From Methylocapsa sp. (GTDB lineage Bacteria; Pseudomonadota; Alphaproteobacteria; Rhizobiales; Beijerinckiaceae): a DNA stretch of 14,726 bases. Below, in pieces: positions 1 through 7,442 of this stretch. The translations under genes were made by a program, and so were the position numbers. Numbering within the stretch: position 1 is the first letter of the stretch; the number at the start of each line of letters is the position of its first letter. The notes beneath the pieces were generated by a model, which worked only from the letters and a program-made list of their open reading frames with translations, did no database searches and was not told where the DNA came from. The stretch covers positions 205-14,930 of the forward strand of contig PLUZ01000474.1 of assembly GCA_003162995.1 (NCBI GenBank), in the 5' to 3' direction.

Positions 1-2
1 CT

Positions 3-1115
3 AGCTTCAATTATAGGCAGCTTAATGATGTCACGGAGACGGTCGTCAAGACGGCCAAGGCCACACCGCAGATACAGCGGATCCTCACCACTTTTCGCCC
101 GGACGCGCCGCACGTCGGCCTCACCGTCGATCGCATCCAAGCAGAAACCTTACGGGTCCCGGTCGGTGATGTCTTCGACGCGCTGACCTCTTATGTCGGC
201 TCGACCTATATCAACCAGTTCAACAAATTCGGTCTCTCGCTGCAAGTCTATGCACAGGCCGACTCTCAGTTCCGTCTGCAGCCCGACGATCTCCTGAACA
301 TGTATGTGCGCAGCCAGGACGGAAATATGGTACCGCTCGCAACGCTCGCCCATCTCACCCCGCTGACTGCGCCGCCGCTGATCACGCTTTACAATCTCTA
401 CCCATCCGCCACGATCATCGGGACGCCCGCGAAAGGGTTCAGCTCCGGCCAGGCAATGGCCGATATGGAGAATGTTGCCGCGAAGACGCTGCCGAACGAC
501 CTTGGCTATGAATGGAGCGCGATGTCCTATCAGGAAAAGGTCACCGGCAATCTGCTCTATTGGGGCTTCGCCTTGTCGGTGCTGCTTGTCTATCTCGTCC
601 TCGCCGGACAATATGAAAGCTGGATCCTGCCGCTGGCCGTGATCTCGGCAGTTCCGCTGGCGCTTCTTGGACCGGCGACAACGCTGACGAGCCTCGGGGT
701 CGACAATAATCTTTATGTTCAGATCGGGCTGATGCTTCTGATCGCCTTGTCGGCCAAAAATGGCATTCTGATCGTCGAAGTGGCGCGCGAACTCCGGATC
801 ATTGATCGCAAGCCGATATTGGAAGCGGCGGTCGAAGCGGCGCGGACCAGGTTCCGGCCAATTCTCATGACCTCCTTCGCCTTCATCCTCGGCGTCTTGC
901 CTCTTGTGCTTGCGACCGGAGCCGGAGCCAATGCGCGGAAGTCCCTCGGGATCAGCGTTTTCACCGGCATGATCGCGTCGACTTGCCTGGCGGTCGTTTT
1001 TGTCCCGGCGTTCTTCGTCGTGCTGCAGCGGCTCCAGGAGCGTAAGGATAAAAAGAAGCCGGCGGATGAATGCGCGCTCGCCCGCGAGCACGAGCCCATG
1101 AGCAATGGCGGCTAG
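3..1115 (+). CDS. RND efflux pump inner-membrane subunit (HAE1/AcrB type), C-terminal part
   Basis: Partial gene: the reading frame is open from the first bases of the window and ends at TAG 1113-1115, giving about 370 residues of a family usually near 1050. These proteins use the proton gradient to expel hydrophobic compounds as trimers docked to a periplasmic adaptor and an outer-membrane channel. The first 100 or so residues match the second periplasmic porter loop (short motifs such as YINQFN and QAD followed by LQPDDL). The remainder is the last membrane bundle. It contains the family hallmarks LAGQYESW at the first helix, LSAKNGILIVE in the proton-relay region, and RPILMTSFAFILGVLPL before a GAGANARKSLG loop. 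The tail is basic (KDKKK) and cytoplasmic. The stop codon lies inside a palindrome that begins an intergenic repeat. Substrate cannot be told from the sequence, and the adaptor gene would be expected upstream, outside the window. Family assignment is secure. Confidence 0.95.
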   Translation, partial: SFNYRQLNDVTETVVKTAKATPQIQRILTTFRPDAPHVGLTVDRIQAETLRVPVGDVFDALTSYVGSTYINQFNKFGLSLQVYAQADSQFRLQPDDLLNMYVRSQDGNMVPLATLAHLTPLTAPPLITLYNLYPSATIIGTPAKGFSSGQAMADMENVAAKTLPNDLGYEWSAMSYQEKVTGNLLYWGFALSVLLVYLVLAGQYESWILPLAVISAVPLALLGPATTLTSLGVDNNLYVQIGLMLLIALSAKNGILIVEVARELRIIDRKPILEAAVEAARTRFRPILMTSFAFILGVLPLVLATGAGANARKSLGISVFTGMIASTCLAVVFVPAFFVVLQRLQERKDKKKPADECALAREHEPMSNGG

Positions 1116-1218
1116 AGCATGCTCCCAAGAGTTGCAGACTTTTTGGACAAGGTCATGCGACAATACAAAAAGAGATAAAGAGAATGGGCGATTCATCTTG
1201 AAACGGTCATGGTCTAGC
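1111..1218. repeat. Degenerate Rhizobiales-type intergenic palindromic repeat
   Basis: The stretch is bounded by perfect 6-bp terminal inverted repeats, GCTAGA (1111-1116) and TCTAGC (1213-1218). These extend imperfectly to 14 bp per arm (11 of 14 match). Inside are a GAGCATGCTC palindrome (1115-1124), a GGTCATGC that mirrors it around 1152-1159, then CAATACAAAAAGAGATAAAG and a second half containing GGGCGATTCATC. From memory, this order (TAGAGCATGATCC, a hairpin, GATCATGC, an A-rich CAAACAAA linker, then a second hairpin ending in TCTAG) is that of an abundant intergenic palindrome in Rhizobiales. The copy is diverged and overlaps the stop codon of the RND gene. It may end transcripts or mark a dead non-autonomous element. 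The family match is recollection, not a search. Confidence 0.6.
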
Positions 1219-1237
1219 TACTTTGCGCAACGGGGCG

Positions 1238-1591
1238 TCAGTCGACGCGATCGCCGCAGGTCACGAGGAACGAGCCCGGCGCCGAATCCGCCGTGCCTGC
1301 TGTCTCCGGTCCAAAGCTCTTGGAGGCACCAAATCCATGCGCCTTGCACCAGGCATCCGCTACAATGATGCCGCATTGCGAACCCGCCTTGAGGCATTCC
1401 TCGAAGCCGTAGCCGTCGTTGGACGGAATGATCAATGTCCGGGATTCTGCCGCCCGTGATGGAAGTGAGAGAGCGGTGGCGGCCAAAATGCCGCTGAGGA
1501 GGAAAAGCACCCAGCGGAAAATCCTGCGGCGGTCGTAAGCGAGGACGTCTAGTTTGGCGGCTGGCGTGGCGGGCATGGTGATTGTGGACAT
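1238..1591 (-). CDS. Small exported cysteine-containing protein of unknown function
   Basis: This 117-residue protein has a basic stretch (YDRRRIFRW, residues 19-27), then a hydrophobic segment to about residue 43 and a possible signal-peptidase site after SRAA (residues 45-48). That predicts export or a single N-terminal membrane anchor. The mature part is about 70 residues and holds four cysteines (66, 73, 82, 112) with the pattern YGFEECLKAGSQCG then ADAWCKAHG and a final TCGD. The even cysteine number after the cleavage site suggests two disulfides in the periplasm. I recall similar short proteins with the FEEC/DAWC pattern as conserved hypotheticals in Rhizobiales, but know of no function. 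The chosen ATG lies at 1589-1591; a second in-frame ATG at 1574-1576 is possible. No strong ribosome-binding site is seen, only a GAG. It is transcribed opposite to both neighbours, so it is probably a single-gene unit. Confidence 0.75.
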   Translation of the reverse strand: MSTITMPATPAAKLDVLAYDRRRIFRWVLFLLSGILAATALSLPSRAAESRTLIIPSNDGYGFEECLKAGSQCGIIVADAWCKAHGFGASKSFGPETAGTADSAPGSFLVTCGDRVD

Positions 1592-1724
1592 GGGAAACTC
1601 GGCAATTGGCAGGAACTAGACGGTATCTGACGCGAAGTGCTTGAAAATTGTGTTAACCCCAAGGCAGCGATAAAGTTCATTTGCTAACGTCGAGCTTGAC
1701 CAATAGAGCATTCCGCGCGCATAG

Positions 1725-1742
1725 ACGTGTGATGACGCACGT
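1725..1742. promoter_or_regulatory. Inverted repeat in the divergent intergenic region upstream of cysS
   Basis: ACGTG and CACGT arms are separated by 8 bases, about 130 bases before the cysS start, in the 283-bp gap between two divergently transcribed genes. The position suits an operator, but the arms are short. A TTGACC at 1696-1701 could be a -35 box, with no convincing -10 partner. No other structure in this gap stands out. Confidence 0.2.
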
Positions 1743-1874
1743 GACCGGCGCTTGCCGGGCCTTTCTTTCGATTTCGATTTGTATCGGCTAGCCTTGCCCC
1801 TGGCTGGAGCCGTCGCGTCCTCATTTAGAGTTCGTCCTTGATGCCCCAGGCCAGAGCAGGCTCAAGGGGACCAC

Positions 1875-3296
1875 ATGCCGCTGCGGCTCTATAATACGCT
1901 CACGCGCCGGAAACAGGATTTCGCGCCGATCGATCCCGCGAATGTGCGCCTCTACGCCTGCGGCCCGACGGTTTATGACCATTTGCATATCGGCAATGGG
2001 CGGATGCTGATCGTCTTCGACGTGCTCTTCCGTCTGCTGCGCCATGTTTATCGCCCGGATCACGTCACCTATGTCCGCAACATCACCGACGTCGACGACA
2101 AGATCAACGCGCGGGCGGCGGAGCGCGGAGTCGATATCCGCGTGCTGACGGATGAAATGACGGCGATCTTCCATGAGGACGCCAAGGCGCTAGGGTGCTT
2201 GCCACCGACCGTTGAGCCCCGCGCCACGGACCATATCGCCCAGATGATCGCGATCATCGAGCGGCTGATCGCCAAGGGCCATGCCTATGCGGCGGAAGGC
2301 CATGTTTTATTCGATGTGCGCGCGATGCCGGCTTATGGAAGGCTGTCGCGGCGTTCGCTCGACGATATGATCGCGGGCGCGCGGGTCGAGGTCGCGCCCT
2401 ATAAGCGCGGCCCTATGGATTTTGTTTTATGGAAGCCTTCGAGCGCTGCTGAGCCTGGCTGGGAAAGCCCCTGGGGGCGCGGGCGGCCCGGCTGGCACAT
2501 CGAGTGCTCGGCGATGAGCTGGGAATATCTCGGCGAGACCTTCGACATCCATGGCGGCGGCATCGACCTTGTGTTTCCGCATCACGAGAACGAAATCGCG
2601 CAAAGCTGCTGCGCCTTCGGGCATGACGTGATGGCGAATGTCTGGATGCATAACGGCCATCTCCAGGTCGAAGGCGAGAAAATGTCGAAGAGCCTGGGCA
2701 ATTTCGTGACGATCCACGAGCTCTTGCACACCGATAAATTCGGCGGGCGCTCCTGGCCCGGCGAAGTGCTGCGGCTCGCCATCTTGAAGACGCACTATCG
2801 TCGGCCGGTCGATTTCACGGTGAAGGCGCTGGAGGAGGCGGAGCAGACACTAAGGAGATGGCAGGGTTATGCTTTGCATTCAAATCGAATTGAAGATCCT
2901 CCACCTGCATTTATAGAAACGATCGAAGACGACCTCAACACTCCAGAGTCCCTTAGCAAAATTCATTTTCTCACGCGAATTGGAGTCATTCCAGGCTATT
3001 CTTTTTTGGGCCAATCGTCCTATGCCTCCACCGAAGAAATCAAACGCTCGTCGGCTAAATTGCGGGGTTGCTTGCGAATGCTCGGTCTGAGCCGGGTCGG
3101 TGAAGCCGATTGGAATCGGGTGTCAGTCGATGATGCCCGGAGAGTTAAGATCGAAATGTTTGTCTCGCGCCGCAATGAAGCCCGATCGGCTAAGAACTGG
3201 GCCGAGTCCGATCGCATCCGGGATGCACTCGATGCGATGGGTGTCATGTTGAAAGACAACAAAGACGGCACCACGACTTGGGAACCAAAGCGATGA
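1875..3296 (+). CDS. cysS: Cysteinyl-tRNA synthetase
   Basis: Charges tRNA-Cys with cysteine using ATP in the cytoplasm. It is a monomeric class I synthetase of 473 residues, a normal length. The ATP-binding HIGH-type motif is HIGN at residues 38-41 and the KMSKS loop is at 269-273. The zinc site that discriminates cysteine is complete: C29 in [10 protein letters not shown]211 in HIECSAMS, H236 and E240 in PHHENE. The conserved C-terminal anticodon-binding tail ([18 protein letters not shown] then [10 protein letters not shown]) is also present, so the enzyme should work. The start is supported by AAGGGGA at 1864-1870. The stop overlaps the next start as ATGA, so it heads a coupled operon with the acetyltransferase and cimA. 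Oddity: nucleotides of about 2860-3090 (residues about 329-405) are much richer in A and T and use codons rare elsewhere here (CTA, AGG, AGA, ATA, TCA, CCA). This may be a recombined patch. Confidence 0.98.
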   Translation: MPLRLYNTLTRRKQDFAPIDPANVRLYACGPTVYDHLHIGNGRMLIVFDVLFRLLRHVYRPDHVTYVRNITDVDDKINARAAERGVDIRVLTDEMTAIFHEDAKALGCLPPTVEPRATDHIAQMIAIIERLIAKGHAYAAEGHVLFDVRAMPAYGRLSRRSLDDMIAGARVEVAPYKRGPMDFVLWKPSSAAEPGWESPWGRGRPGWHIECSAMSWEYLGETFDIHGGGIDLVFPHHENEIAQSCCAFGHDVMANVWMHNGHLQVEGEKMSKSLGNFVTIHELLHTDKFGGRSWPGEVLRLAILKTHYRRPVDFTVKALEEAEQTLRRWQGYALHSNRIEDPPPAFIETIEDDLNTPESLSKIHFLTRIGVIPGYSFLGQSSYASTEEIKRSSAKLRGCLRMLGLSRVGEADWNRVSVDDARRVKIEMFVSRRNEARSAKNWAESDRIRDALDAMGVMLKDNKDGTTTWEPKR

Positions 3297-3808
3297 ACGA
3301 CAGCGCTTTTCCAAAACCTACGCTGCGGCCTTACCTCGCCTCCGACCTCCCGCTTCTCAGCGAAATCCGCTTCGCGGCGATCGAGGAACTGACCGTCGAC
3401 GATTATGACGAAGCGCAGCGCCGCGCCTGGGCCTCAATCGTGGATGATGATGAGGCGTTTGCGAAAAATCTCGAAAACAACTTGACCATCGTCGCGCTGA
3501 TCGGCGGCGGTCCGGTTGGTTTTATCGTCTTGAAGGACGGCGGCACGATCGACCAGCTCTATGTCCATCCGGCCGTCGCCCGCACGGGCGTCGCGTCTGC
3601 CCTCGTTGACGCGATCGAGAAACTTGCTGCCGCGCGCGGCACGGCCACGCTCGTGACCGATGCCAGCGACACGGCAAAACCTTTCTTCGAGGTGCATGGC
3701 TACCAGGCGGTTCAACGCAACACGGTCGAGATCGACGGCCTATGGCTCGGCAACACGCGTATGACAAAAGCGCTCCCGCCCAAACCCAAGCGGAACGGCT
3801 CTCCATGA
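3293..3808 (+). CDS. GNAT-family N-acetyltransferase
   Basis: A 171-residue single-domain protein predicted to move an acetyl group from acetyl-CoA to an unknown amine. The start used is the ATG at 3293, which overlaps the cysS stop as ATGA. An in-frame TTG at 3278 would add five residues but lacks support. After a [20 protein letters not shown] helix region, the core GNAT motif A is at residues 88-105: a beta strand QLYVHP followed by the CoA pyrophosphate loop ARTGVA. Motif B is near [19 protein letters not shown], which fits the usual F-x-x-x-G-Y/F ending. The stop overlaps the next start in the same ATGA manner, so its translation is probably coupled to both cysS and cimA. Ribosomal or small-molecule substrates are both possible; nothing in the sequence decides this. 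Confidence 0.9.
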   Translation: MNDSAFPKPTLRPYLASDLPLLSEIRFAAIEELTVDDYDEAQRRAWASIVDDDEAFAKNLENNLTIVALIGGGPVGFIVLKDGGTIDQLYVHPAVARTGVASALVDAIEKLAAARGTATLVTDASDTAKPFFEVHGYQAVQRNTVEIDGLWLGNTRMTKALPPKPKRNGSP

Positions 3809-5400
3809 TGCGCGAAAAACTCAGCCTTTTGGACACGACCTTGCGCGATGGCGCGCAGATGGCTGACGTCGATTTTTCGCTCGCCGACAAGCGCCATATC
3901 GCGGCGCTGCTCGACGGTCTCGGGATCGATTACATCGAGGGCGGTTATCCTGGCGCCAATCCGCTCGACACGGAATTTTTCGCGCAAAAGCTCAAGCTGC
4001 AAAGCGCTCGCCTCTCGGCCTTCGGCATGACCAAAAGAGCGGGCCGCTCCGCCGCCAATGATCCGGGCATCGCCGGCCTTCTCGCGGCGCAAGCCGATGT
4101 CATCACCTTCGTGGGCAAGGCCTGGGATTATCATGTCCATGTCGCGCTCGGCTGCACACTCGAGGAAAATCTCGAAAATATAACCCAGTCGATCGAGGCG
4201 GCGCGGGCGCCGGGCCGCGAGGTGATCTTCGATTGCGAGCATTTCTTCGACGGCTTCAAGGCCAACAAAAACTACGCGCTGCAAGTCGCCAAGACCGCCC
4301 ATGCGGCGGGCGCCCGATGGGTCGTGCTTTGCGATACCAATGGCGGAACGCTCCCGCATGAGATCGCGCGCATCGTCGCGGAGGTAGCGGAGCATGTCCC
4401 GGGATCTCATCTTGGCATTCACGCGCATGACGACACCGGCAATGCGGTCGCCAATTCGCTCGCCGCCGTGCTCGCTGGAGCGCGGCATATTCAAGGCACG
4501 CTGAACGGCCTTGGCGAACGGTGCGGCAACGCCAATCTCGTATCGCTGATCCCGACGCTCTTGTTGAAGCGCGACTTCGCGGATCGCTTTGAAATCGGCG
4601 TGACGCCGGAAAAGCTCGCGACGCTGGCCAAGGTCAGCCACACGCTCGACGAATTGCTCAATCGCGCGCCCAACCGGCACGCGCCCTATGTTGGCGCTTC
4701 GGCTTTCGCGACCAAGGCCGGTATCCATGCCTCGGCGGTGATGAAGGAGCCGAAGACCTATGAGCATGTCGCGCCCGAGGCGGTCGGCAACAAGCGCCGG
4801 CTGCTCGTGTCGGACCAGGCCGGGAAATCGAATATCCTCGCGGAACTTGAGCGGATTGGGGTGCGCCTCGACAAAGATGACCCCCGCGTCGCGCGTCTCC
4901 TCGACGAGGTCAAGGAGAAGGAACGGCTTGGCTATGCCTATGAGGGCGCGGATGCTTCGTTCGAGCTTCTGGCCCGCCGGATTCTCGGGCAAGTGCCGGA
5001 TTATTTCGAGGTCGAGCGCTTCCGCGTCGATGTCGAGCGCCGCCACAATGCACAAGGCGATCTCGTCTCGGTGTCGGAGGCGGTCGTCAAGGTCAACATC
5101 GATGGCGAGACCTTGATCTCGGCCGCTGAAGGCGAGGGTCCGGTCAATGCGCTCGACCTCGCCTTGCGCAAGGATCTCGGCAAATATCAGCGCTTTATCG
5201 AAGATCTCGAACTCGTCGATTTTCGCGTCCGGATTTTCCAGGGCGGGACCGACGCGGTCACGCGGGCCTTGATCGAATTTCGCGACGCATCAGGAGAGAG
5301 CTGGTCGACAGTTGGCGTCTCCGCCAATATCATCGACGCCTCGTTTCAGGCGCTGACCGACGCGATCACCTACAAGCTTTTGAAGTCTGGCGCGCGGTGA
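3805..5400 (+). CDS. cimA: Citramalate synthase, CimA type
   Basis: Condenses pyruvate with acetyl-CoA to (R)-citramalate, the first step of the threonine-independent route to 2-oxobutyrate and isoleucine. With the start at ATG 3805 (a second ATG follows at once, 3808) it has 531 residues, typical of the CimA branch of the 2-isopropylmalate/homocitrate synthase family. The catalytic TIM barrel opens with LLDTTLRDGAQ (residues 8-18; D10 a metal ligand and R14 a substrate contact). It carries the second metal pair in GIHAHDDTGN (H206, H208) and the flexible motif NGLGERCGNANL (234-245). The C-terminal third fits the LeuA-type allosteric domain, and its YAYEGADASFELL stretch is characteristic of CimA proteins. 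The open frame continues upstream to 3742, but that overlaps the acetyltransferase and lacks family similarity. Homocitrate or isopropylmalate synthesis is less likely given length and motifs. It ends 17 bases from the convergent tonB-like gene, with no clear terminator between. Confidence 0.93.
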   Translation: MMREKLSLLDTTLRDGAQMADVDFSLADKRHIAALLDGLGIDYIEGGYPGANPLDTEFFAQKLKLQSARLSAFGMTKRAGRSAANDPGIAGLLAAQADVITFVGKAWDYHVHVALGCTLEENLENITQSIEAARAPGREVIFDCEHFFDGFKANKNYALQVAKTAHAAGARWVVLCDTNGGTLPHEIARIVAEVAEHVPGSHLGIHAHDDTGNAVANSLAAVLAGARHIQGTLNGLGERCGNANLVSLIPTLLLKRDFADRFEIGVTPEKLATLAKVSHTLDELLNRAPNRHAPYVGASAFATKAGIHASAVMKEPKTYEHVAPEAVGNKRRLLVSDQAGKSNILAELERIGVRLDKDDPRVARLLDEVKEKERLGYAYEGADASFELLARRILGQVPDYFEVERFRVDVERRHNAQGDLVSVSEAVVKVNIDGETLISAAEGEGPVNALDLALRKDLGKYQRFIEDLELVDFRVRIFQGGTDAVTRALIEFRDASGESWSTVGVSANIIDASFQALTDAITYKLLKSGAR

Positions 5401-5417
5401 TCAAAAGGTGCGGCAGT

Positions 5418-6455
5418 TTAATCCTGGTTCGTATATTGTAAGATGAAACCATGCGGCAGGCCTCTCGGCGGGGCGGGGAACGGTGCCGCGCGGCGGACCG
5501 CTTCGAGATAGGCCGAATCGAGGACCGGGTCGCCGCTCGCGTGGTAGAGCGCCTGATGGGTCAGATGCCCGAGCTCATCGACGAAGAGACCGATCTGCCC
5601 GACGTGGATGAGGTGGCGCGCGCGGGCCTCCGGCGGAACATGCAATTGGCGGTTGATCAACCCCATCAGCAAGGATTCATAACTCGCCTTTTCGGTTCCA
5701 CCGCTGATCGGCGCGGCTTTGGCCGAAGCTCCCACGGAATAAGAGGGGGCCGGAGCAAAGGCGGCAAGCTGTTGCGCGACCGTGATGTTTTTGCCCTGGG
5801 CGGGGGGAGCCTTGCTTGGTTGCGGTTTTTGTTTTGGCTGTTGCTTGGCTGGCGGCTCCGGCTGGGCTTTGTCGAGAGCCTCGGCATCGGGAGAGTCGTC
5901 GGTGAGTTTCTGCGGCTCCGATGGCGGTGATGGCGGGGCGGGTTTCTCTTCTGATGGAGACGCTGCCTTTTCCTGCTCCGGCTTGTCTTGGGAAGCCTGC
6001 GGCGAGGCGAGCTTGGGCGGCGGCGCGACGCGCGGCGCTTTCGTTTCCTTCTCGGGTTCTCCCTTGTGGGTCCTGCTGTCGTTGCCCGAGACCGGCGCGT
6101 CATGCGCGACTTGGACGTCTTCGAGTTGCACCTTTTCGGGCGGCGGCTTCTCCTTCACCACCGGCGGGGTTATGAGATCGGGCGGCGGCGGGAGAGACTT
6201 CGCGAGAGGTTCGGTCTTTTGCTCGGGCGGCATCTCGGCGACGATCTCCACCGGAATTTCTTCCGCCTGGGTGGACTCGCGGGAGATAGAGAAATCCCCG
6301 AAAAAAAGGAGTGCCAAAATCGCTGCGTGGACCAGGAAACACGCGGCGAGAATCAGGGCGAACAGCCTCGGCGCCTGGCGTTCCTCCGGAGCGGCCAGAC
6401 GTTCAGCCGGGTACGCTTTGAGGTTGACATCGGGGGTTCCGGGGCCAGACGTCAC
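5418..6455 (-). CDS. TonB-type energy transducer (TonB family protein)
   Basis: A 345-residue inner-membrane protein that would carry proton-motive force from an ExbB-ExbD motor to outer-membrane receptors. The N terminus is short and cytoplasmic, followed by one membrane helix at residues about 31-53 (LFALILAACFLVHAAILALL). Residues about 60-230 form a long proline-, lysine- and glutamate-rich rod (PPPPDLITPPVVKEKPPPEK and similar runs). A small C-terminal domain from about 253 has the TonB pattern: YESLLMGLINRQLHVPPEAR, then VGQIGLFVDELGHLTHQALY and AVRRAAPFPAPP. The start is GTG at 6453-6455, preceded by a GGTGA. No exbB, exbD or receptor gene is in the window. It follows the LOG gene on the same strand with a 94-bp gap containing a hairpin. 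A TolA-like role is possible because of the rod length, but the C-terminal pattern favours TonB. Confidence 0.85.
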   Translation of the reverse strand: MTSGPGTPDVNLKAYPAERLAAPEERQAPRLFALILAACFLVHAAILALLFFGDFSISRESTQAEEIPVEIVAEMPPEQKTEPLAKSLPPPPDLITPPVVKEKPPPEKVQLEDVQVAHDAPVSGNDSRTHKGEPEKETKAPRVAPPPKLASPQASQDKPEQEKAASPSEEKPAPPSPPSEPQKLTDDSPDAEALDKAQPEPPAKQQPKQKPQPSKAPPAQGKNITVAQQLAAFAPAPSYSVGASAKAAPISGGTEKASYESLLMGLINRQLHVPPEARARHLIHVGQIGLFVDELGHLTHQALYHASGDPVLDSAYLEAVRRAAPFPAPPRGLPHGFILQYTNQD

Positions 6456-6513
6456 GTTTCACCACACTCAATACGTGTTGCCATTGTCCTCGATAACACG
6501 GCCGTGGCCTTTT

Positions 6514-6546
6514 CTCATTCGCGCCGGTTTAAAGCCCGGAAATGAG
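6514..6546 (-). other. Hairpin after the LOG-family gene, no T tract
   Basis: CTCATT (6514-6519) and AATGAG (6541-6546) are perfect complements. Inside them CCGG (6524-6527) pairs with CCGG (6536-6539). The structure lies 3 bases beyond the LOG stop codon on the minus strand. It is followed on that strand by AAAAGG instead of Ts, so it is not a classical intrinsic terminator. A 3'-end stabiliser, or partial polarity between the LOG and tonB-like genes, is possible. Confidence 0.35.
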
Positions 6547-6549
6547 CCG

Positions 6550-7302
6550 TCACAAGCGCGGATCGATGGTCTCCTTGCGCGCGCCGAGAAGTGCTGCCTT
6601 TGCCGCGGCGGTTTCAATCATCGGGAGAATATCCTCGATCTTTTCGGCAACAAGATAGCGCACTTCGAAAGGAATTTGAATAAAGCGCCGCTCGCGCATA
6701 TGGGCGAAAAGCTGCAGCAAGGGTTGCCAGAACCCCCCAATGTCGGCGATCACGACTGGTTTCGTGTGACGCTCGAGCTGGACCCAGGTCAATTGTTCGG
6801 CGAGTTCCTCCAAGGTTCCGATGCCGCCAGGCAGCGCGACGAATGCGTCGGCGCGCTCGAACATCAGACGCTTGCGCTCATGCATGTCGCCGACGACAAG
6901 GCATTCCTGGATTTCGGGCAGGAAGTGCTCTTTATTCATCAAAAATTCCGGAATAATGCCCGTGACCCGGCCGCCATTGGCGAGAACCGAGCTGGCGATG
7001 GCGCCCATGAGACCGGTGGAGCCGCCGCCATAGACGAGGCCAAGGCCGCTCGCCGCCATGGCATAGCCAAGCTTTCGTGCCGCCGCTTCATAGATGGGGT
7101 CAGAGCCTTGGGCGGAACCGCAATAGACGCAGATGTTGGAAACCAGGCGGGAGCCCGCCTCGACGGCGATGTGTTTTGATGACATGGTCTGCTTGTCGCG
7201 CGCCGCCCTTATGGGGTCAAGAGCGCCTAAAACCGGAGGCGGTGCTGTGGCGCGCCGCCGGCCGGGACGCCGAGGCAGCGGATCATAAGACTGTGACATC
7301 AT
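6550..7302 (-). CDS. LOG-family Rossmann-fold protein (TIGR00730 type)
   Basis: A 250-residue protein of the LONELY GUY family. Members hydrolyse cytokinin riboside 5'-monophosphates or AMP-like nucleotides, releasing the base and ribose 5-phosphate. The core begins around residue 55 with ICVYCGSAQGSDPIY. It contains the nucleotide-binding YGGGSTGLMG (91-100), the conserved MHERKRLMFE (140-149) and the family signature PGGIGTLEE (158-166), with R and E residues placed as in active enzymes. I chose ATG 7300-7302 (or the adjacent ATG 7297-7299) because TTGGGA precedes it at suitable distance. The resulting N-terminal 40 residues are arginine- and proline-rich and not part of the fold. A further ATG at 7183-7185 would remove them. 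The frame is open up to 7455, but that would overlap the divergent exporter gene. True cytokinin activity in this organism is inference; a nucleotide-salvage role is an alternative. Confidence 0.9.
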   Translation of the reverse strand: MMSQSYDPLPRRPGRRRATAPPPVLGALDPIRAARDKQTMSSKHIAVEAGSRLVSNICVYCGSAQGSDPIYEAAARKLGYAMAASGLGLVYGGGSTGLMGAIASSVLANGGRVTGIIPEFLMNKEHFLPEIQECLVVGDMHERKRLMFERADAFVALPGGIGTLEELAEQLTWVQLERHTKPVVIADIGGFWQPLLQLFAHMRERRFIQIPFEVRYLVAEKIEDILPMIETAAAKAALLGARKETIDPRL

Positions 7303-7442
7303 GAAGTCCCAAGAAAGTCCCAGCAAAATTGCATTGGCTCTCCCTTGCGATTTTGCCCCTGAGATCTTGCCGAGGTCCTTTGGTACCGCATCATTCGTGA
7401 AAACCGGTGGCCTGTTTTTGGAAATGATGCTTAGAGAGCCAT

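Noticed and set aside
150..1196. Minus-strand open frame of 348 codons
   Set aside because: Antisense to the RND gene, whose motifs are unmistakable.
1105..1459. Plus-strand open frames across 1105-1459
   Set aside because: They lie over the intergenic repeat and antisense to the small exported protein, give no recognisable protein, and lack ribosome-binding sites.
1745..1758. CCGGC-GCTT-GCCGG hairpin followed by CCTTTCTTTC, possible terminator
   Set aside because: The stem has only 5 bp and lies between the starts of two divergent genes, where no transcript should end.
3712..5055. Minus-strand open frame of 447 codons
   Set aside because: Antisense to cimA; its product has no recognisable domain.
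6497..6506. CACGGCCGTG palindrome followed by GCCTTTT
   Set aside because: A perfect palindrome without a loop cannot form a useful hairpin. It could be a protein site, but nothing else supports it.
5782..7179. Long plus-strand open frame of 465 codons
   Set aside because: Antisense to the tonB-like and LOG genes. The low-complexity Gly/Ser product mirrors the proline-rich rod, so it is a shadow.
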